A stretch of 64,000 bases of DNA, taken from NCBI GenBank assembly GCA_951394045.1, contig OX595999.1, positions 62,001-126,000 on the forward strand. Direction: 5' to 3'. The stretch is from Nitzschia sp. DOCU1. Taxonomy: Eukaryota > Bacillariophyta > Bacillariophyceae > Bacillariales > Bacillariaceae. Shown here in pieces: positions 33,701-42,861 of the stretch (the first letter of the stretch is position 1; every line of letters begins with the position of its first letter). Under the pieces are notes generated by a model, which did no database searches, was not told where the DNA came from, and saw nothing but the letters and a program-made list of their open reading frames with translations. The translations under genes and the position numbers were made by a program.

Positions 33701-34257
33701 ATGACTTGAGATTCTAATCGTCGCTTTTGTTTAATGGCAAAAATCCAATGATCCTCTGGATGACTTGCCAAGAACGTTTGAAAACAAGTCGCTAGAGCAT
33801 CTCGACTCGTAATCAAGGGTTGAGAGGTATCATGTAAAAAGGCAAGATACTCGGACGCCAAAGTGTCGATTTCTTGTTTGGAAGGATTGTAGTTCTTTGT
33901 CTTGTTCTGCGTCCTGGTAGTAGTAGCAGGAGCGTTTCTTCTGCCCTGCTGGCTATCTGCTGGAGATGTTGTACCAGCTGCGCCGACTGCGCCACTTGCC
34001 GTCGTCATCTTCGTGACACGCTTCAACTCGATTCTATGCTGCTGTTGATAGAGGTTTTGTTGACAAAAGGCTTGTAGACCTTGCACAAATTCTTCCGAAG
34101 GAAGTTCCAACAAGACGTTTCCTGCTGCTGGCGAGATTTCTTGAATGGTGCCCACAGTCACAACCCAAATGGGCAAGTACGATTGCAAATCACGGAGTTG
34201 ATCCAAGGGCAAGGCTGAAACGCGAGGAAAGCCACTCAATTGACATTGAATCGTCAT
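30718..34257 (-). CDS. MOV10/SDE3-like SF1 RNA helicase with one in-frame TAA
   Basis: The frame runs from the ATG at 34257 to the stop at 30718-30720, 1,179 codons, broken only by TAA at 31960-31962. The N-terminal 500 or so residues are family-poor, with basic Lys-rich stretches. Then come LNEEQKLAIHRIV (Q-like), ILFGPPGTGKTTC (motif I), CRILLAAPSNDAADIL (Ia), DVICVDEAGHATEPE (II), LILAGDPKQLGP (III), LVRNYRSHPSIL (IV), VEVFQGQERRIIIVST (V) and NVAITRAKALLIVIG (VI), followed by an acidic tail. Such helicases unwind RNA and in other eukaryotes act in small-RNA silencing and restrict retroelements. The TAA sits in LVRVLA-stop-SRNKNYLP, where relatives have one ordinary residue between A and SR. 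No in-frame GT-AG intron removes it that I can see. Either a recent null allele, an assembly or sequencing error, or stop readthrough. Confidence 0.85.
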
Positions 34258-34506
34258 GGTAGATATCGAGAAAGAGAGAGAGAGAGTCGGAATCGATGAC
34301 TGGGGGGACAAGAACGAGGGGGGCGGGCGTAGAGTGCAGCGTTCTTCTTCTTCCAGAGGAGACGACGCGATAGCAGCTACACAACAAATGTAGCCTGTGG
34401 GGGCTGCTAGTTTGACTTCTAATCAACAGAACACTTCGAGAGCGAACATAGCAGCAACCAGAGGCGGGTGGATGAGAAAGAACTTGCTACCATTATCATT
34501 GCCGGT

Positions 34507-34736
34507 CGGCAGTCCGGCGGATCTTTTCTTCCCGCCAAAAAATCCAATGTCTTCCTTGAAGCATCGGTACGGATGACAGACGATGGGCATAGCGATTTAC
34601 TGACGTGTCAGCGTGAGATGATTGGGCGTTTGTTGTCACTGATGGCGAACGTTCCGTGTCGTGTGAGACATGTTTACATAACAACACGTTGTCTCCGAAA
34701 TGAGGGGTGCCAAAAGGGGAGCGAAACGATGGGGCG
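34507..34736 (+). repeat. dispersed upstream repeat, copy A (cut by the gap)
   Basis: Starts near gcagtccggcggatcttttc and runs through cagacgatgggca, tgtcgtgtgagaca, tttacataacaaca, and gcgaaacgatgggg to the gap. The same landmarks in the same order occur at 48587-48836 and, more diverged, at about 60020-60206. It lies upstream of the helicase gene. Confidence 0.75.
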
Positions 34737-34936
34737 NNNNNNNNNNNNNNNNNNNNNNNNNNNNNNNNNNNNNNNNNNNNNNNNNNNNNNNNNNNNNNNN
34801 NNNNNNNNNNNNNNNNNNNNNNNNNNNNNNNNNNNNNNNNNNNNNNNNNNNNNNNNNNNNNNNNNNNNNNNNNNNNNNNNNNNNNNNNNNNNNNNNNNNN
34901 NNNNNNNNNNNNNNNNNNNNNNNNNNNNNNNNNNNN
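34737..34936. other. assembly gap (200 N)
   Basis: Exactly 200 undetermined bases. It cuts the repeat on the left and the open frame of the gene at 34937-36653 on the right, so true distance and adjacency across it are unknown. Confidence 1.
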
Positions 34937-36653
34937 AGAAAGGATTATCAGTCAAGATAGTGGAGGGTCTGACAACTATAACAATGTTACTTTCACATTG
35001 TTCTTCCATTTCCCATTCTCTGTGCATAACTTTGATGCCATCAATTGAATGAAAAAGATTCAACAGCTGGCTCACATATGAATCTCCAAATAATTCCAAC
35101 TTTTCAATGGCTTTGCGTCGAGGCGTTTCAGGATAGAATATTTTCTTGTGTTTTTGCCTGTGTCGTCTCCCAGGAAGATTCAGACTTTTGGCAGCCAAAA
35201 CTAGCCACCAGCCATACCACATCTGGTTATCTTTAACATTGTTCACAAGCACAGACCAAAATTCGTCAACCACTGTCATAATACCAAGGAGAAGAAACCC
35301 AACAAAACTCTTTGTTGGGTCAGATATTCGGACAAATCGTTCTCCAAAACCATCATACGGATGAATCCGTAGCTGGCGACATGGCCAAGGTGGATCAAAA
35401 AGAATTTCTTCAGTAGCTCCATGTTCATCGAAAACCAATAATACTTGCGATTTTGCTTCATATGACTGTTCTTGAAGCTCAATAGAATCCAAAAGATTGA
35501 CATAAGTTGAAGCTCTCAATTCCTTTCTATCAGGCAGATCGATGAATGAATTTTCTGCTACCATCAACTTGCGATCGATAATATTGGCGGGAACATAGGC
35601 CATGTCATATGGATTCTTACTCAATTGTCGAACATATTCACGGATATCACTCCTTCCTTTTATTGATAAAGAATCTCGTAGCAAAGCCAAAGCATTCCCA
35701 TGATGAAGGTTCCCCCTGTTTATAATGTAGGATGAATCAATACCATCATAACCACCCTGTAAAACTCCAGTTTGGTATGTATCAGAAAAATTGTGTAGCT
35801 TAGTTTCTCGCAAAGTCCGGCTCCTGCACACAGCTGGGGATAGTTGATTAGAGTTGTTGGTAAACAAAGTGCCAGTAATTGTTGAAGGTGGAAAGACATA
35901 TCTCTCTTTGGATTGAATTGTATGGTTCCTGCATGATAAAATTTGAGCACCTTCTTCACCAATGCAAATAGTAGGTTGACACAAAAATTTGTCATTTTCC
36001 AGAATACAAACTGAGCTTGGAAAATCAGGCCGAATACAATCTGTCCACTTCCTTGAATTTGCCGTTCCAGATTGATAGCAGTCAAAAATCCAGTTGCTGT
36101 AACTGAAAAAAAAATCTTCCAGTGGTAGTTTATTGCATCTGTGGAGAAACTCGCTACAGCCCCAAGGACATCTAACTTCAGGATAAGCTAAATGGCTATC
36201 CATTTGTTTCGCCAGTTCCATCCACCGTAGTTCAGAAATGGTTTGTTGAAATGCATTTGCTTCTAAAGTCATGTCCGAGAATAGAGGTGGTGGATTATGC
36301 ATAGAAATGGGGCTTTGATGAAGAACAGTAGCCGATGATAACCACCATTCCCGCCATTTAGCAGGGATTAAAGACCAGCGATCACTGAGGGATGTAGATT
36401 GAAGAAAATCAAATTTACTTCCATGAGAAAGGAAAGCCCAAACCATTGATGGCCAGTAGTCCTTTGGGTGAGGTTTTCCGGTACTCAACAAATAGCGCTC
36501 ACAGTTGGCACATAGTGATATTACTGTAACGGGTCCATCAATTACAGGTAGTTGACAATATTTCTTGCCACGCTTTCGTTTCAGAATATCTGATGAATGG
36601 ACAAAAAGGGGCACTTGATGCCGTCTGCAATTGCAACAATGCTCGTTTGTCAT
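34937..36653 (-). CDS. large unknown protein with zinc-binding-like cysteines, 3' end lost in the gap
   Basis: At least 572 residues from the ATG at 36653, open to the gap. The N-terminus has CCNCRRHQVPLF, then a second pair SLCANCERY about 45 residues later, resembling a treble-clef or zinc-ribbon site. Near residue 165 is RCPWGCSEFLHRC. The rest is globular-looking, with tryptophan-rich stretches (YWPSMVWAF, KWREWWLSS, MWYGWWLVLAAK). AT-rich coding sequence. I do not recognise the family. It could be a transposase-derived protein or a lineage-specific protein; the Cys pattern alone does not decide. Confidence 0.6.
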
Positions 36654-36859
36654 AGCTTCACTTTGCAATTTGTGAGCATCACCAAAACAACTTACTGTCT
36701 AAAATACTACTTGAGAAAAAAAGCAATTATTATGGGAACTTACAATGGCATTGGTACTACACACTTAGATAATTCCTACTTAGAGCCATATCAACATCAA
36801 CCACCTAATATTATAACCATTCATAAAATTACGTGCTAACTCTGAACACTATTATGGTA

Positions 36860-37108
36860 TTACACTACAAACGAATAGAAACTGAACGCCTGACGGCAAA
36901 GAGGGCACGTGGGGCATTTCCTCTGCCAGGTATCCAAACAGCACCTATGAAACTCATGCACACAACAATCAGGATTCACTATGACCTGCGCAATACAGTC
37001 CATTTGCTCATAACAAATTGAACACTCTGGGTAGTCCAATGGCTCAACATATAGTAGCTCTGCTTGTGTTCCACTCCTGCGCACTTCTTCTTTTTCCACA
37101 ACGGTCAT
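36860..37108 (-). CDS. small RING-H2 zinc finger protein
   Basis: 82 residues from the ATG at 37108. Nearly the whole protein is one RING: PECSICYEQM, then CCVHEFHRCCLDTW, then CPTCPLCRQAF. The Cys/His order (C-x2-C, C-x-H-x2-H-x2-C, C-x2-C) fits RING-H2, usually an E2-binding module of ubiquitin ligases. With no other domain it may act as an adaptor or regulator. It neighbours two more tiny RING genes. Confidence 0.75.
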   Translation of the reverse strand: MTVVEKEEVRRSGTQAELLYVEPLDYPECSICYEQMDCIAQVIVNPDCCVHEFHRCCLDTWQRKCPTCPLCRQAFSFYSFVV

Positions 37109-37243
37109 CCTATCAATTCTTGGCTGCTAAAAACAATGTAAGCCACATGGCTTGCATGTCGAATGTATGCCTTGTTAAACGCAACAATTCTAAATTTATT
37201 CCTTAGATGCTATTACGTCACTCACAGCCCCGCGCCCGTTAGT

Positions 37244-37392
37244 GATGCAGTCCTGTACTATGCCAGTAGGACGCCCTCGCCTTTGCCGCCGCCCTGTGCA
37301 CGTTAATGATGCAGTCCTATACTATGCCAGTAGGACGCCCTCGCCTTTGCCGCCGCCCCGCGTGCGTTAGTAATGCAGTCCTGTACTATGGT
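37244..37392. repeat. 64-bp tandem repeat, about 2.3 copies
   Basis: Unit beginning gatgcagtcctgtactatgc and containing gccagtaggacgccctcgcc and a GC-rich tail. Starts at 37244 and 37308, with a partial third at 37372. It is GC-rich within an AT-rich region and lies downstream of the double-RING gene. Confidence 0.85.
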
Positions 37393-37436
37393 TAGCAACA
37401 ATGCAACAACAGTGCTCACCAATCTGCCATGACAAA

Positions 37437-37874
37437 TTACACACGATCCTTCAAAATCAAGTTAAAAGCTTTTTTACAGGCTGGGCAGTTTGAATGCCCC
37501 CTGTTCCACCACATATTGAACCAGGTAACAAAACAACCTTGATGAAACTCATGCTCGCACACGTCTAGTTGAACAACAGTGTTTACCAGTCTGCAGTGAC
37601 AAATTGAGCATGGTGCTCTGATTGTAGTAGCCAATTCTGCAGCAACAAATTCCACATCTAAAATAAGGTTGAATGCTTGATCACAGACTGGGCAGATTGA
37701 ACGTCCCTGGTTCCACCACATACGGAACCAAGTACGGAAACAACGCTGATGAAACTCATGCTCACAGTTATCCAATTTAACAACAGTGTTTGCCAATCTG
37801 CAGTTACAAATTGCACATGGTGCTCTGGTTGTGGTGGATAATTGAATTACTGTAGAGTCTTGGTGTGCATCCAT
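37437..37874 (-). CDS. protein with two RING-H2 domains
   Basis: 145 residues from the ATG at 37874. Two RINGs of about 65 residues each are direct duplicates: PCAICNCRLANTVVKLDNCE with HEFHQRCF and CPVCDQAFNLIL, then PCSICHCRLVNTVVQLDVCE with HEFHQGCF and CPACKKAFNLIL. Each is preceded by a Thr/Arg-rich lead (TTTRAPC, ATTIRAPC). Probably binds ubiquitin-conjugating enzymes. The internal duplication is recent enough to align end to end. Confidence 0.8.
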   Translation of the reverse strand: MDAHQDSTVIQLSTTTRAPCAICNCRLANTVVKLDNCEHEFHQRCFRTWFRMWWNQGRSICPVCDQAFNLILDVEFVAAELATTIRAPCSICHCRLVNTVVQLDVCEHEFHQGCFVTWFNMWWNRGHSNCPACKKAFNLILKDRV

Positions 37875-38441
37875 CTTTCAAAGTTATGACCAATCCAGTT
37901 TCTCTCATGATAATGGCAAGGGTGAATTTAAGATTGTGTCACTCTCCTGTACTACAGTTTTCATTTAAGATGCATGATTACTACCTAGCACGCTATTACT
38001 CCATTCTCTGTTATCAACAGTAGATAATGTCATCACCACAGAGCTCTTTGTTTCTCGCATGCTCGTACATTCCCAGTTACATTGTTCATATCAGGACTAA
38101 ATCTCTTTGTGGATTGCTAATAGCTCCACGTAGCTAGTTGCTCATCATCCGAAATACAAAAGACTGTTTCACAATTGTGAAAATACAATATTAAATAAAA
38201 TGTCCGAAGGACGTACCCAGCATGCGGGTTTTTAGAGCGCACAAGGCCATGCATGCCTTCCACGCATCAACAAAATAAATGGGCGCGGAAGTGGAAGTGG
38301 CGGAAGCGGCGGCAAGGCGTACCTTCCACGCGTCAAAAAAATAAATGGGCGCAGAAGCGAAAGCAAAAGCGGCAAGGGGACTGAATTAAAACTTGGAAAC
38401 TGGCATAGCAGCGTGCTGGGATATTCTCTTTAAAAAGAGTA
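37875..38441. other. spacer between the double-RING gene and the acidic gene
   Basis: Upstream of the double-RING gene. Contains a 16-bp palindrome tttcacaattgtgaaa near 38167 and the repeat described at 38226-38430. Confidence 0.45.
38226..38430 (+). repeat. local dispersed repeat, copy 1
   Basis: gggtttttagagcgcacaag ... ttccacgcatcaa ... aaataaatgggcgc ... ggaaactggcatagcagcgtgctgggata. Internally it repeats ttccacgc-tcaa with aaataaatgggcgc twice. Matches 39282-39420. Confidence 0.75.
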
Positions 38442-39176
38442 TCAATCACTATTGGTGGAAGTTTGTGACTGTTCATCATCAGATGATTCACTTGTTAGCA
38501 TGTCATTGTAACTCATACAAGGATCATAGGGAAAAGATTCCAATGGAGAATCATCATCAAGGATAGAATGGACATCATCGTCTTCTGGTCCTTCCAATGA
38601 ATGATTCATGGCAAAACTATATTCAGTACGGAAGTAGGATCTTCCTCGTACATCCGTACGTGTACCAGACAGTAGTTGATTTTGAGTGCGACTTTGGATA
38701 ATTTGTCTGCCTGCATAGGGGTGAACACGTATATTGGTAACAGGGAGCAGAGGGGGCATGTCATCATCAATATCATCATCTGAATCAGACTCAAGATATA
38801 GCTGTCCATTAGTAAGCCTATGAAGAGGAGAATAGTCCTCATCCACTTCACTACGACCAAGAGGATCTCCATACTCAACAGCATCACCTAGGAAATCCTC
38901 GTAGTAATTGCGTAGCATTTCTCTGATAGGGAGCAGAGGGGGCATGTCATCATCAGTATCATCATCTGAATCAGACTCAAGATATAGCTGTCCATTAGTA
39001 AGCCTATGAAGAAGAGAATAGTCCTCATCCACTTCACTACGACCAAGAGGATCTCCATACTCAACAGCATCACCTAGGAAATCCTCGTAGTAATTGCGTA
39101 GCATTTCTCTGATATTTGAAAGGGATGCCAGGTCATCATTACATTCTTTCATGGGGTAGACAGTGTTGGTCAACAT
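38442..39176 (-). CDS. acidic protein with an internal 62-residue tandem duplication
   Basis: 244 residues from the ATG at 39176. Two almost identical copies of a 62-residue unit (IREMLRNYYEDFL ... DPLGRSEVDEDYS ... LYLESDSDDD ... MPPLLP) lie back to back, with only a few substitutions (L/P, T/I). An Arg/Gln-containing segment (VHPYAGRQIIQSRTQ) and an Asp/Ser-rich tail follow. Strongly acidic overall; no domain recognised. The 186-bp DNA duplication must be recent. Confidence 0.7.
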   Translation of the reverse strand: MLTNTVYPMKECNDDLASLSNIREMLRNYYEDFLGDAVEYGDPLGRSEVDEDYSLLHRLTNGQLYLESDSDDDTDDDMPPLLPIREMLRNYYEDFLGDAVEYGDPLGRSEVDEDYSPLHRLTNGQLYLESDSDDDIDDDMPPLLPVTNIRVHPYAGRQIIQSRTQNQLLSGTRTDVRGRSYFRTEYSFAMNHSLEGPEDDDVHSILDDDSPLESFPYDPCMSYNDMLTSESSDDEQSQTSTNSD

Positions 39177-39281
39177 GGTATCATTGTGTTGAGCAGGTAA
39201 AATAATGATCCAAATCAGAGGCTTGGTAGCAATTGGCTCTTTAAATCATTATCCAAATAATTTACCATTTCAACCCATTAG

Positions 39282-39420
39282 GGTTTTTTGGAGCGCACAA
39301 GGCTGTGCATACGTTCCACGTGTCAAAAGAATAAGTGAGCGCAGAAGTGGTGGCGAAAAAAGCAGAAGTGGCGACAATGCAGCTGGAAACTGGCAACAGG
39401 GCATGCTGGGATAATTGTTG
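39282..39420 (+). repeat. local dispersed repeat, copy 2
   Basis: ttttttggagcgcacaaggc ... ttccacgtgtcaa ... aataagtgagcgcagaag ... ctggaaactggcaacagggcatgctgggata, the diverged and shorter partner of 38226-38430. Both copies lie in spacers that are upstream of RING-H2 genes. Confidence 0.75.
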
Positions 39421-39538
39421 AGTTAAGAGAAACGTGCACAGATTCACGTGTCGCAGAAAATGTTGATTACTACCCTCTTTCCCCAAAGGCAACACTAATG
39501 TTCACAACAGTTGAAGCAGAGCACATAAATATGGAAAC

Positions 39539-39754
39539 ATGAATGCGGAACAAGATCACCCTGCAATCAATTTGACTGGAATTTATAAACCGTGTCTAAT
39601 CTGCCATGTCAGAATGACGCAAGACGACATTGTTCAACCTGACACTTGCAGACATGATTTTCATCATGAATGCTTGCGACTTTGGCAAATGAGGCACCCT
39701 AACTGCCCCGTGTGTCATGAGGAATTCAACTACATTTGCTTTGTAGTCGACTAA
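39539..39754 (+). CDS. small RING-H2 zinc finger protein
   Basis: 71 residues from the ATG at 39539. Single RING: KPCLICHVRMTQDD, then DTCRHDFHHECLRLW, then CPVCHEEFNYICF. Same minimal layout as 36860-37108, whose tail QAFSFYSFVV resembles EEFNYICFVVD, so they are probably paralogues. Likely part of the ubiquitin system; no other domain. Confidence 0.75.
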   Translation: MNAEQDHPAINLTGIYKPCLICHVRMTQDDIVQPDTCRHDFHHECLRLWQMRHPNCPVCHEEFNYICFVVD

Positions 39755-40027
39755 ACAAACTACTAGAACCTGTATTGATATACACTTCAACTCGTGTGAT
39801 GTATTGTTTCATTATTACTATGATATAGTGGGACAAGTCGTGAAACTCGGCTGCCTTTCTAGGGAGCCATGATTGCTTGGGCGATTTGGCAAGATTGTTT
39901 GCCAATGGTGCAGTTAGCTGCTAAATGGATAGCACACTTTTTGCTGCTTTAATAGTAGTAGGATTACTCCTAGCTAGTATGTTTAGTTTAAAAGAGTGTT
40001 GATGTGTAATGTATATATGCTATATAC

Positions 40028-40564
40028 TTAAGCAGCTGGAGCAGTACATGAAGTAAATACCCCAATGTTGGACAATTGGGTAGTAAGAGCTACACTTTTC
40101 GGAGTCGACGGCAATTCTGACAAACAATCGTATGCCTCATTTATAGCCTGAATCATCTCGTACACATTGCCGCACAATGAACAAAGATGCCCAATGCTAT
40201 TCAAAATACCAACAAACAATAGGGGATTGCCCTTTTTGTCAAAGTTGTCATATCTACGGTATGCTTCACGTGCCCACCTTAAAACAGCTAGGGCTGTCGA
40301 AAGGTGGTTCACTGCTAGATACGATTCACCCAACCAAAACAACATGTTCGCCAATGTATGTGCATCTTTCTGAGCTATCAGCTTACCTGGTGACATAATC
40401 CATTTGTAAACGAGACCACTAGCTACCAAGGCACGACTAAAGTATTCAATTGCATCTGCGTAAGCTTCCAAACTATAGTGCGTTCTTCCCGTCCTATAGT
40501 ATACCCAGTAGAGACTACCGACTGCTCTACTGCTGCTAGTACTAGCTGCAGTACTTTTTGCCAT
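40028..40564 (-). CDS. TPR-like protein
   Basis: 178 residues from the ATG at 40564. After a Ser/Thr/Ala lead, residues 25 on form TPR-like hairpins: YYRTGRTHYSLEAYADAI then FSRALVASG; LANMLFWLGESYLAVNH then STALAVLRWAREA; and FVGILNSIGHLCSLCGNV then MIQAINEAYDCL. The last pair resembles the C-terminal hairpin of the proteins at 305 and 2349, suggesting the same broad family. Function unknown; probably a protein-interaction scaffold. Confidence 0.7.
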   Translation of the reverse strand: MAKSTAASTSSSRAVGSLYWVYYRTGRTHYSLEAYADAIEYFSRALVASGLVYKWIMSPGKLIAQKDAHTLANMLFWLGESYLAVNHLSTALAVLRWAREAYRRYDNFDKKGNPLLFVGILNSIGHLCSLCGNVYEMIQAINEAYDCLSELPSTPKSVALTTQLSNIGVFTSCTAPAA

Positions 40565-40711
40565 GATGGCTATTTTATGACCATAGTGGAGTGCTTATAT
40601 GGCTACTCTAAAGTTAATAATATCAGGGAAGATTTGGTAAAATTGGTAGGTTGGATGAAGTTAATTATCGCAATTATCGCAAAAAGCACGCAAATTGATT
40701 TAAATGATTAA

Positions 40712-41197
40712 CTAAGTAGAAAATATCGAGTCGTCATCGCTCGTAAGGAAAATGTCGTCGTAGCATTCCTCCTCGTAAGGCAGCTCATGTCCATCGTCCG
40801 AGTCGGTAGGGTAGTCCTCCCAGTAATCGTGGTTCGGAGCAAGGGTTGGTACTACCTTACCAAAGAACACGGGGGATTCGTCTTCGCTGCTGCTACCTGC
40901 GTCGTCATGATGCTTCGTGACTGCCTGTAGTACAGTCGGATAGTGTGTACGACCCCGTCGATCCATTCCTAGTAGAGGGTGGGTTGTTGTCGTTGTAGGG
41001 ATCGTTGTAGGAATCGTCATACCTAGTACTAAAGCGTGAGTTGTTGTGGTTGATTTTGCATCGTCGCCCTTGCGATTCTTGTCGTCAGGAAAATCTTCGA
41101 ATGATTCATCATCCGACTCTTCCATTAAAGGAAAACCATCGTAGTTTTTGGGAAAGTCATCGAATGATTCATCATCAAGGGTGGAGAGGGAGTTCAT
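40712..41197 (-). CDS. hypothetical acidic low-complexity protein
   Basis: 161 residues from the ATG at 41197. Contains a near repeat (DDESFDDFPKN, DDESFEDFPDD), a Thr-rich middle (TIPTTIPTTTTTH), and Asp/Glu/Tyr-rich C-terminal segments (YWEDYPTDSDD, YEEECYDDIF). Predicted disordered. No domain recognised. Confidence 0.6.
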   Translation of the reverse strand: MNSLSTLDDESFDDFPKNYDGFPLMEESDDESFEDFPDDKNRKGDDAKSTTTTHALVLGMTIPTTIPTTTTTHPLLGMDRRGRTHYPTVLQAVTKHHDDAGSSSEDESPVFFGKVVPTLAPNHDYWEDYPTDSDDGHELPYEEECYDDIFLTSDDDSIFST

Positions 41198-41339
41198 TGT
41201 TGCAATGGATGAATAGAATGAGCGAGCTAGGATCGAAAATCATCCCAACACTGGGCAGCAACGTCTAACCAATAAAAACTAGATCCGACAAAAAGGTCCG
41301 ACAAAGCCGTTTGGTGGCAATATACTAATAGAGTTAAAG

Positions 41340-42688
41340 TAGTCTGACCAGCACTAGCAGAGTACCATGCCGCAAGTCTTCGAATGAGAGTAAGAGGTCC
41401 ATTACGTCGAGCAGCAAGCAGCAAGGCCAACCGAAAGACTTCGAATGAGAATAGCAGCAAGGCCGACCGAAGGGCTTCGAATGAGAGTAATAGTGAGACG
41501 ATTGCGAGAAAAGAACAGCTTGCGTCGAGACGAGTTGACAGAACCAGGTTTGTCGCTTGCTACCGATCCTTCTCACCTGAAGTCCAAGATCAATCCGCAA
41601 CTCTTCGGATGAGATTAAGAGTTCCAAGACGTCAAGCAGCAAGGCAGACCGAAGGGCTTCGAATGAGAGTAGTAGTGAGAGGATTTCGAAAAAAGAACAA
41701 CTTGCGTCGAGACGAGTTCACAGAACCAGGTTTGTCGCTTGCTACCGATCCTTCTCACCTGAAGTCCAAGATCCGCCAGACGCTCAAGATCAAATCCGGT
41801 GCCGCGGCGAACGAATCAAAACTTTCTGCAGAACTTCATTACAGAAATTCCAACACCCGAGTCTTTGGCAAAGTTACCGTAACCTCCTGTTCCCCGCACA
41901 ATCCGCAACTCTTCGGATGAGATTAAGTGTTCCAAGACGTCAAGCAGCAAGGCCGACCGAAGGGCTTCAAATGAGAGTAGTAGTTCAAGATTAAATCCGT
42001 GCCGTAGCAAATATTCCGTATTCATATTCGTAGTCGATGGCTTCCCATTCAATTGCCTTTAATTCCAGCAGTGAAACAATGTATCCTCTTCATGCAGTCC
42101 TGGTGAGTCTTTGACAAAGTTACCGTAACCAACTGTTCCCCGCACAATCCCCAAGTCTTCGAATGAGAGTAAGATTTCCAAGACGTCGAGCAGCAAGGCA
42201 GACCGAAGGGCTTCGAATGAGAGTAGTAGTGAGACGATTTCGAAAAAAGAACAACTTGCGTCGAGATGAGTTGACAGAACCAGGTTTGTCGCTTGCTACC
42301 GATCCTTCTCACCTGAAGTCCAAGATCAATCCGCAACTCTTCGGATGAGATTAAGAGTTCCAAGACGTCAAGCAGCAAGGCAGACCGAAGGGCTTCGAAT
42401 GAGAGTAGTAGTGAGACGATTTCGAAAAAAGAACAACTTGCGTCGAGACGAGTTGACAGAACCAGGTTTGTCGCTTGCTACCGATCCTTCTCACCTGAAG
42501 TCCAAGATCAATCCGCAACTCTTCGGATGAGATTAAGAGTTCCAAGACGTCACGCAGCAAGGCCGACCGAAGGGCTTCGAATGAGAGTAGTAGTTCAAGA
42601 TTAAATCCTTCCACTTACCCCATCACGGTCGTCATAAGCGGTGGCTAATCGTTGCCCCAAGAAATTATGTGACAAACCGAAACGTCTG
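41340..42688. repeat. array of degenerate and near-identical 182-bp repeats, left block
   Basis: Units of 182 bp (for example starting gaagtccaagatcaatccgc at 42315 and 42497; also 41579 and 41761) contain tcttcggatgagattaag, agcagcaaggc, agggcttcgaatgagagtag and gaacaacttgcgtcgaga. Read in one frame the units give Ser/Lys-rich pieces, but with stops, so the block looks like decayed coding repeats. From about 41640 to 42688 it is almost identical to 45205-46431, which has one extra unit. Confidence 0.8.
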
Positions 42689-42861
42689 GGGTGCCAATAG
42701 ACTTTTATCTCGTATCTTCCACATTGTTATTCGCGATATAATACACTGCAAAACCCCACTAGCTCGGACCCCGACTGATTCTAAAACCAGACGCCGGAGG
42801 ATTGTGCATTACGTTAGCGATAGTAGATGTAATTTCGTAAATCGCCATGCATTTCGGACGA

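Noticed and set aside
37244..37392. Possible CRISPR-like array
   Set aside because: Head-to-tail 64-bp units without unique spacers, in a eukaryotic genome.
42345..42614. Repeated frames of 61-109 codons in the 182-bp arrays on both strands
   Set aside because: They arise from the repeat unit in several frames at once and start or stop at unit edges.
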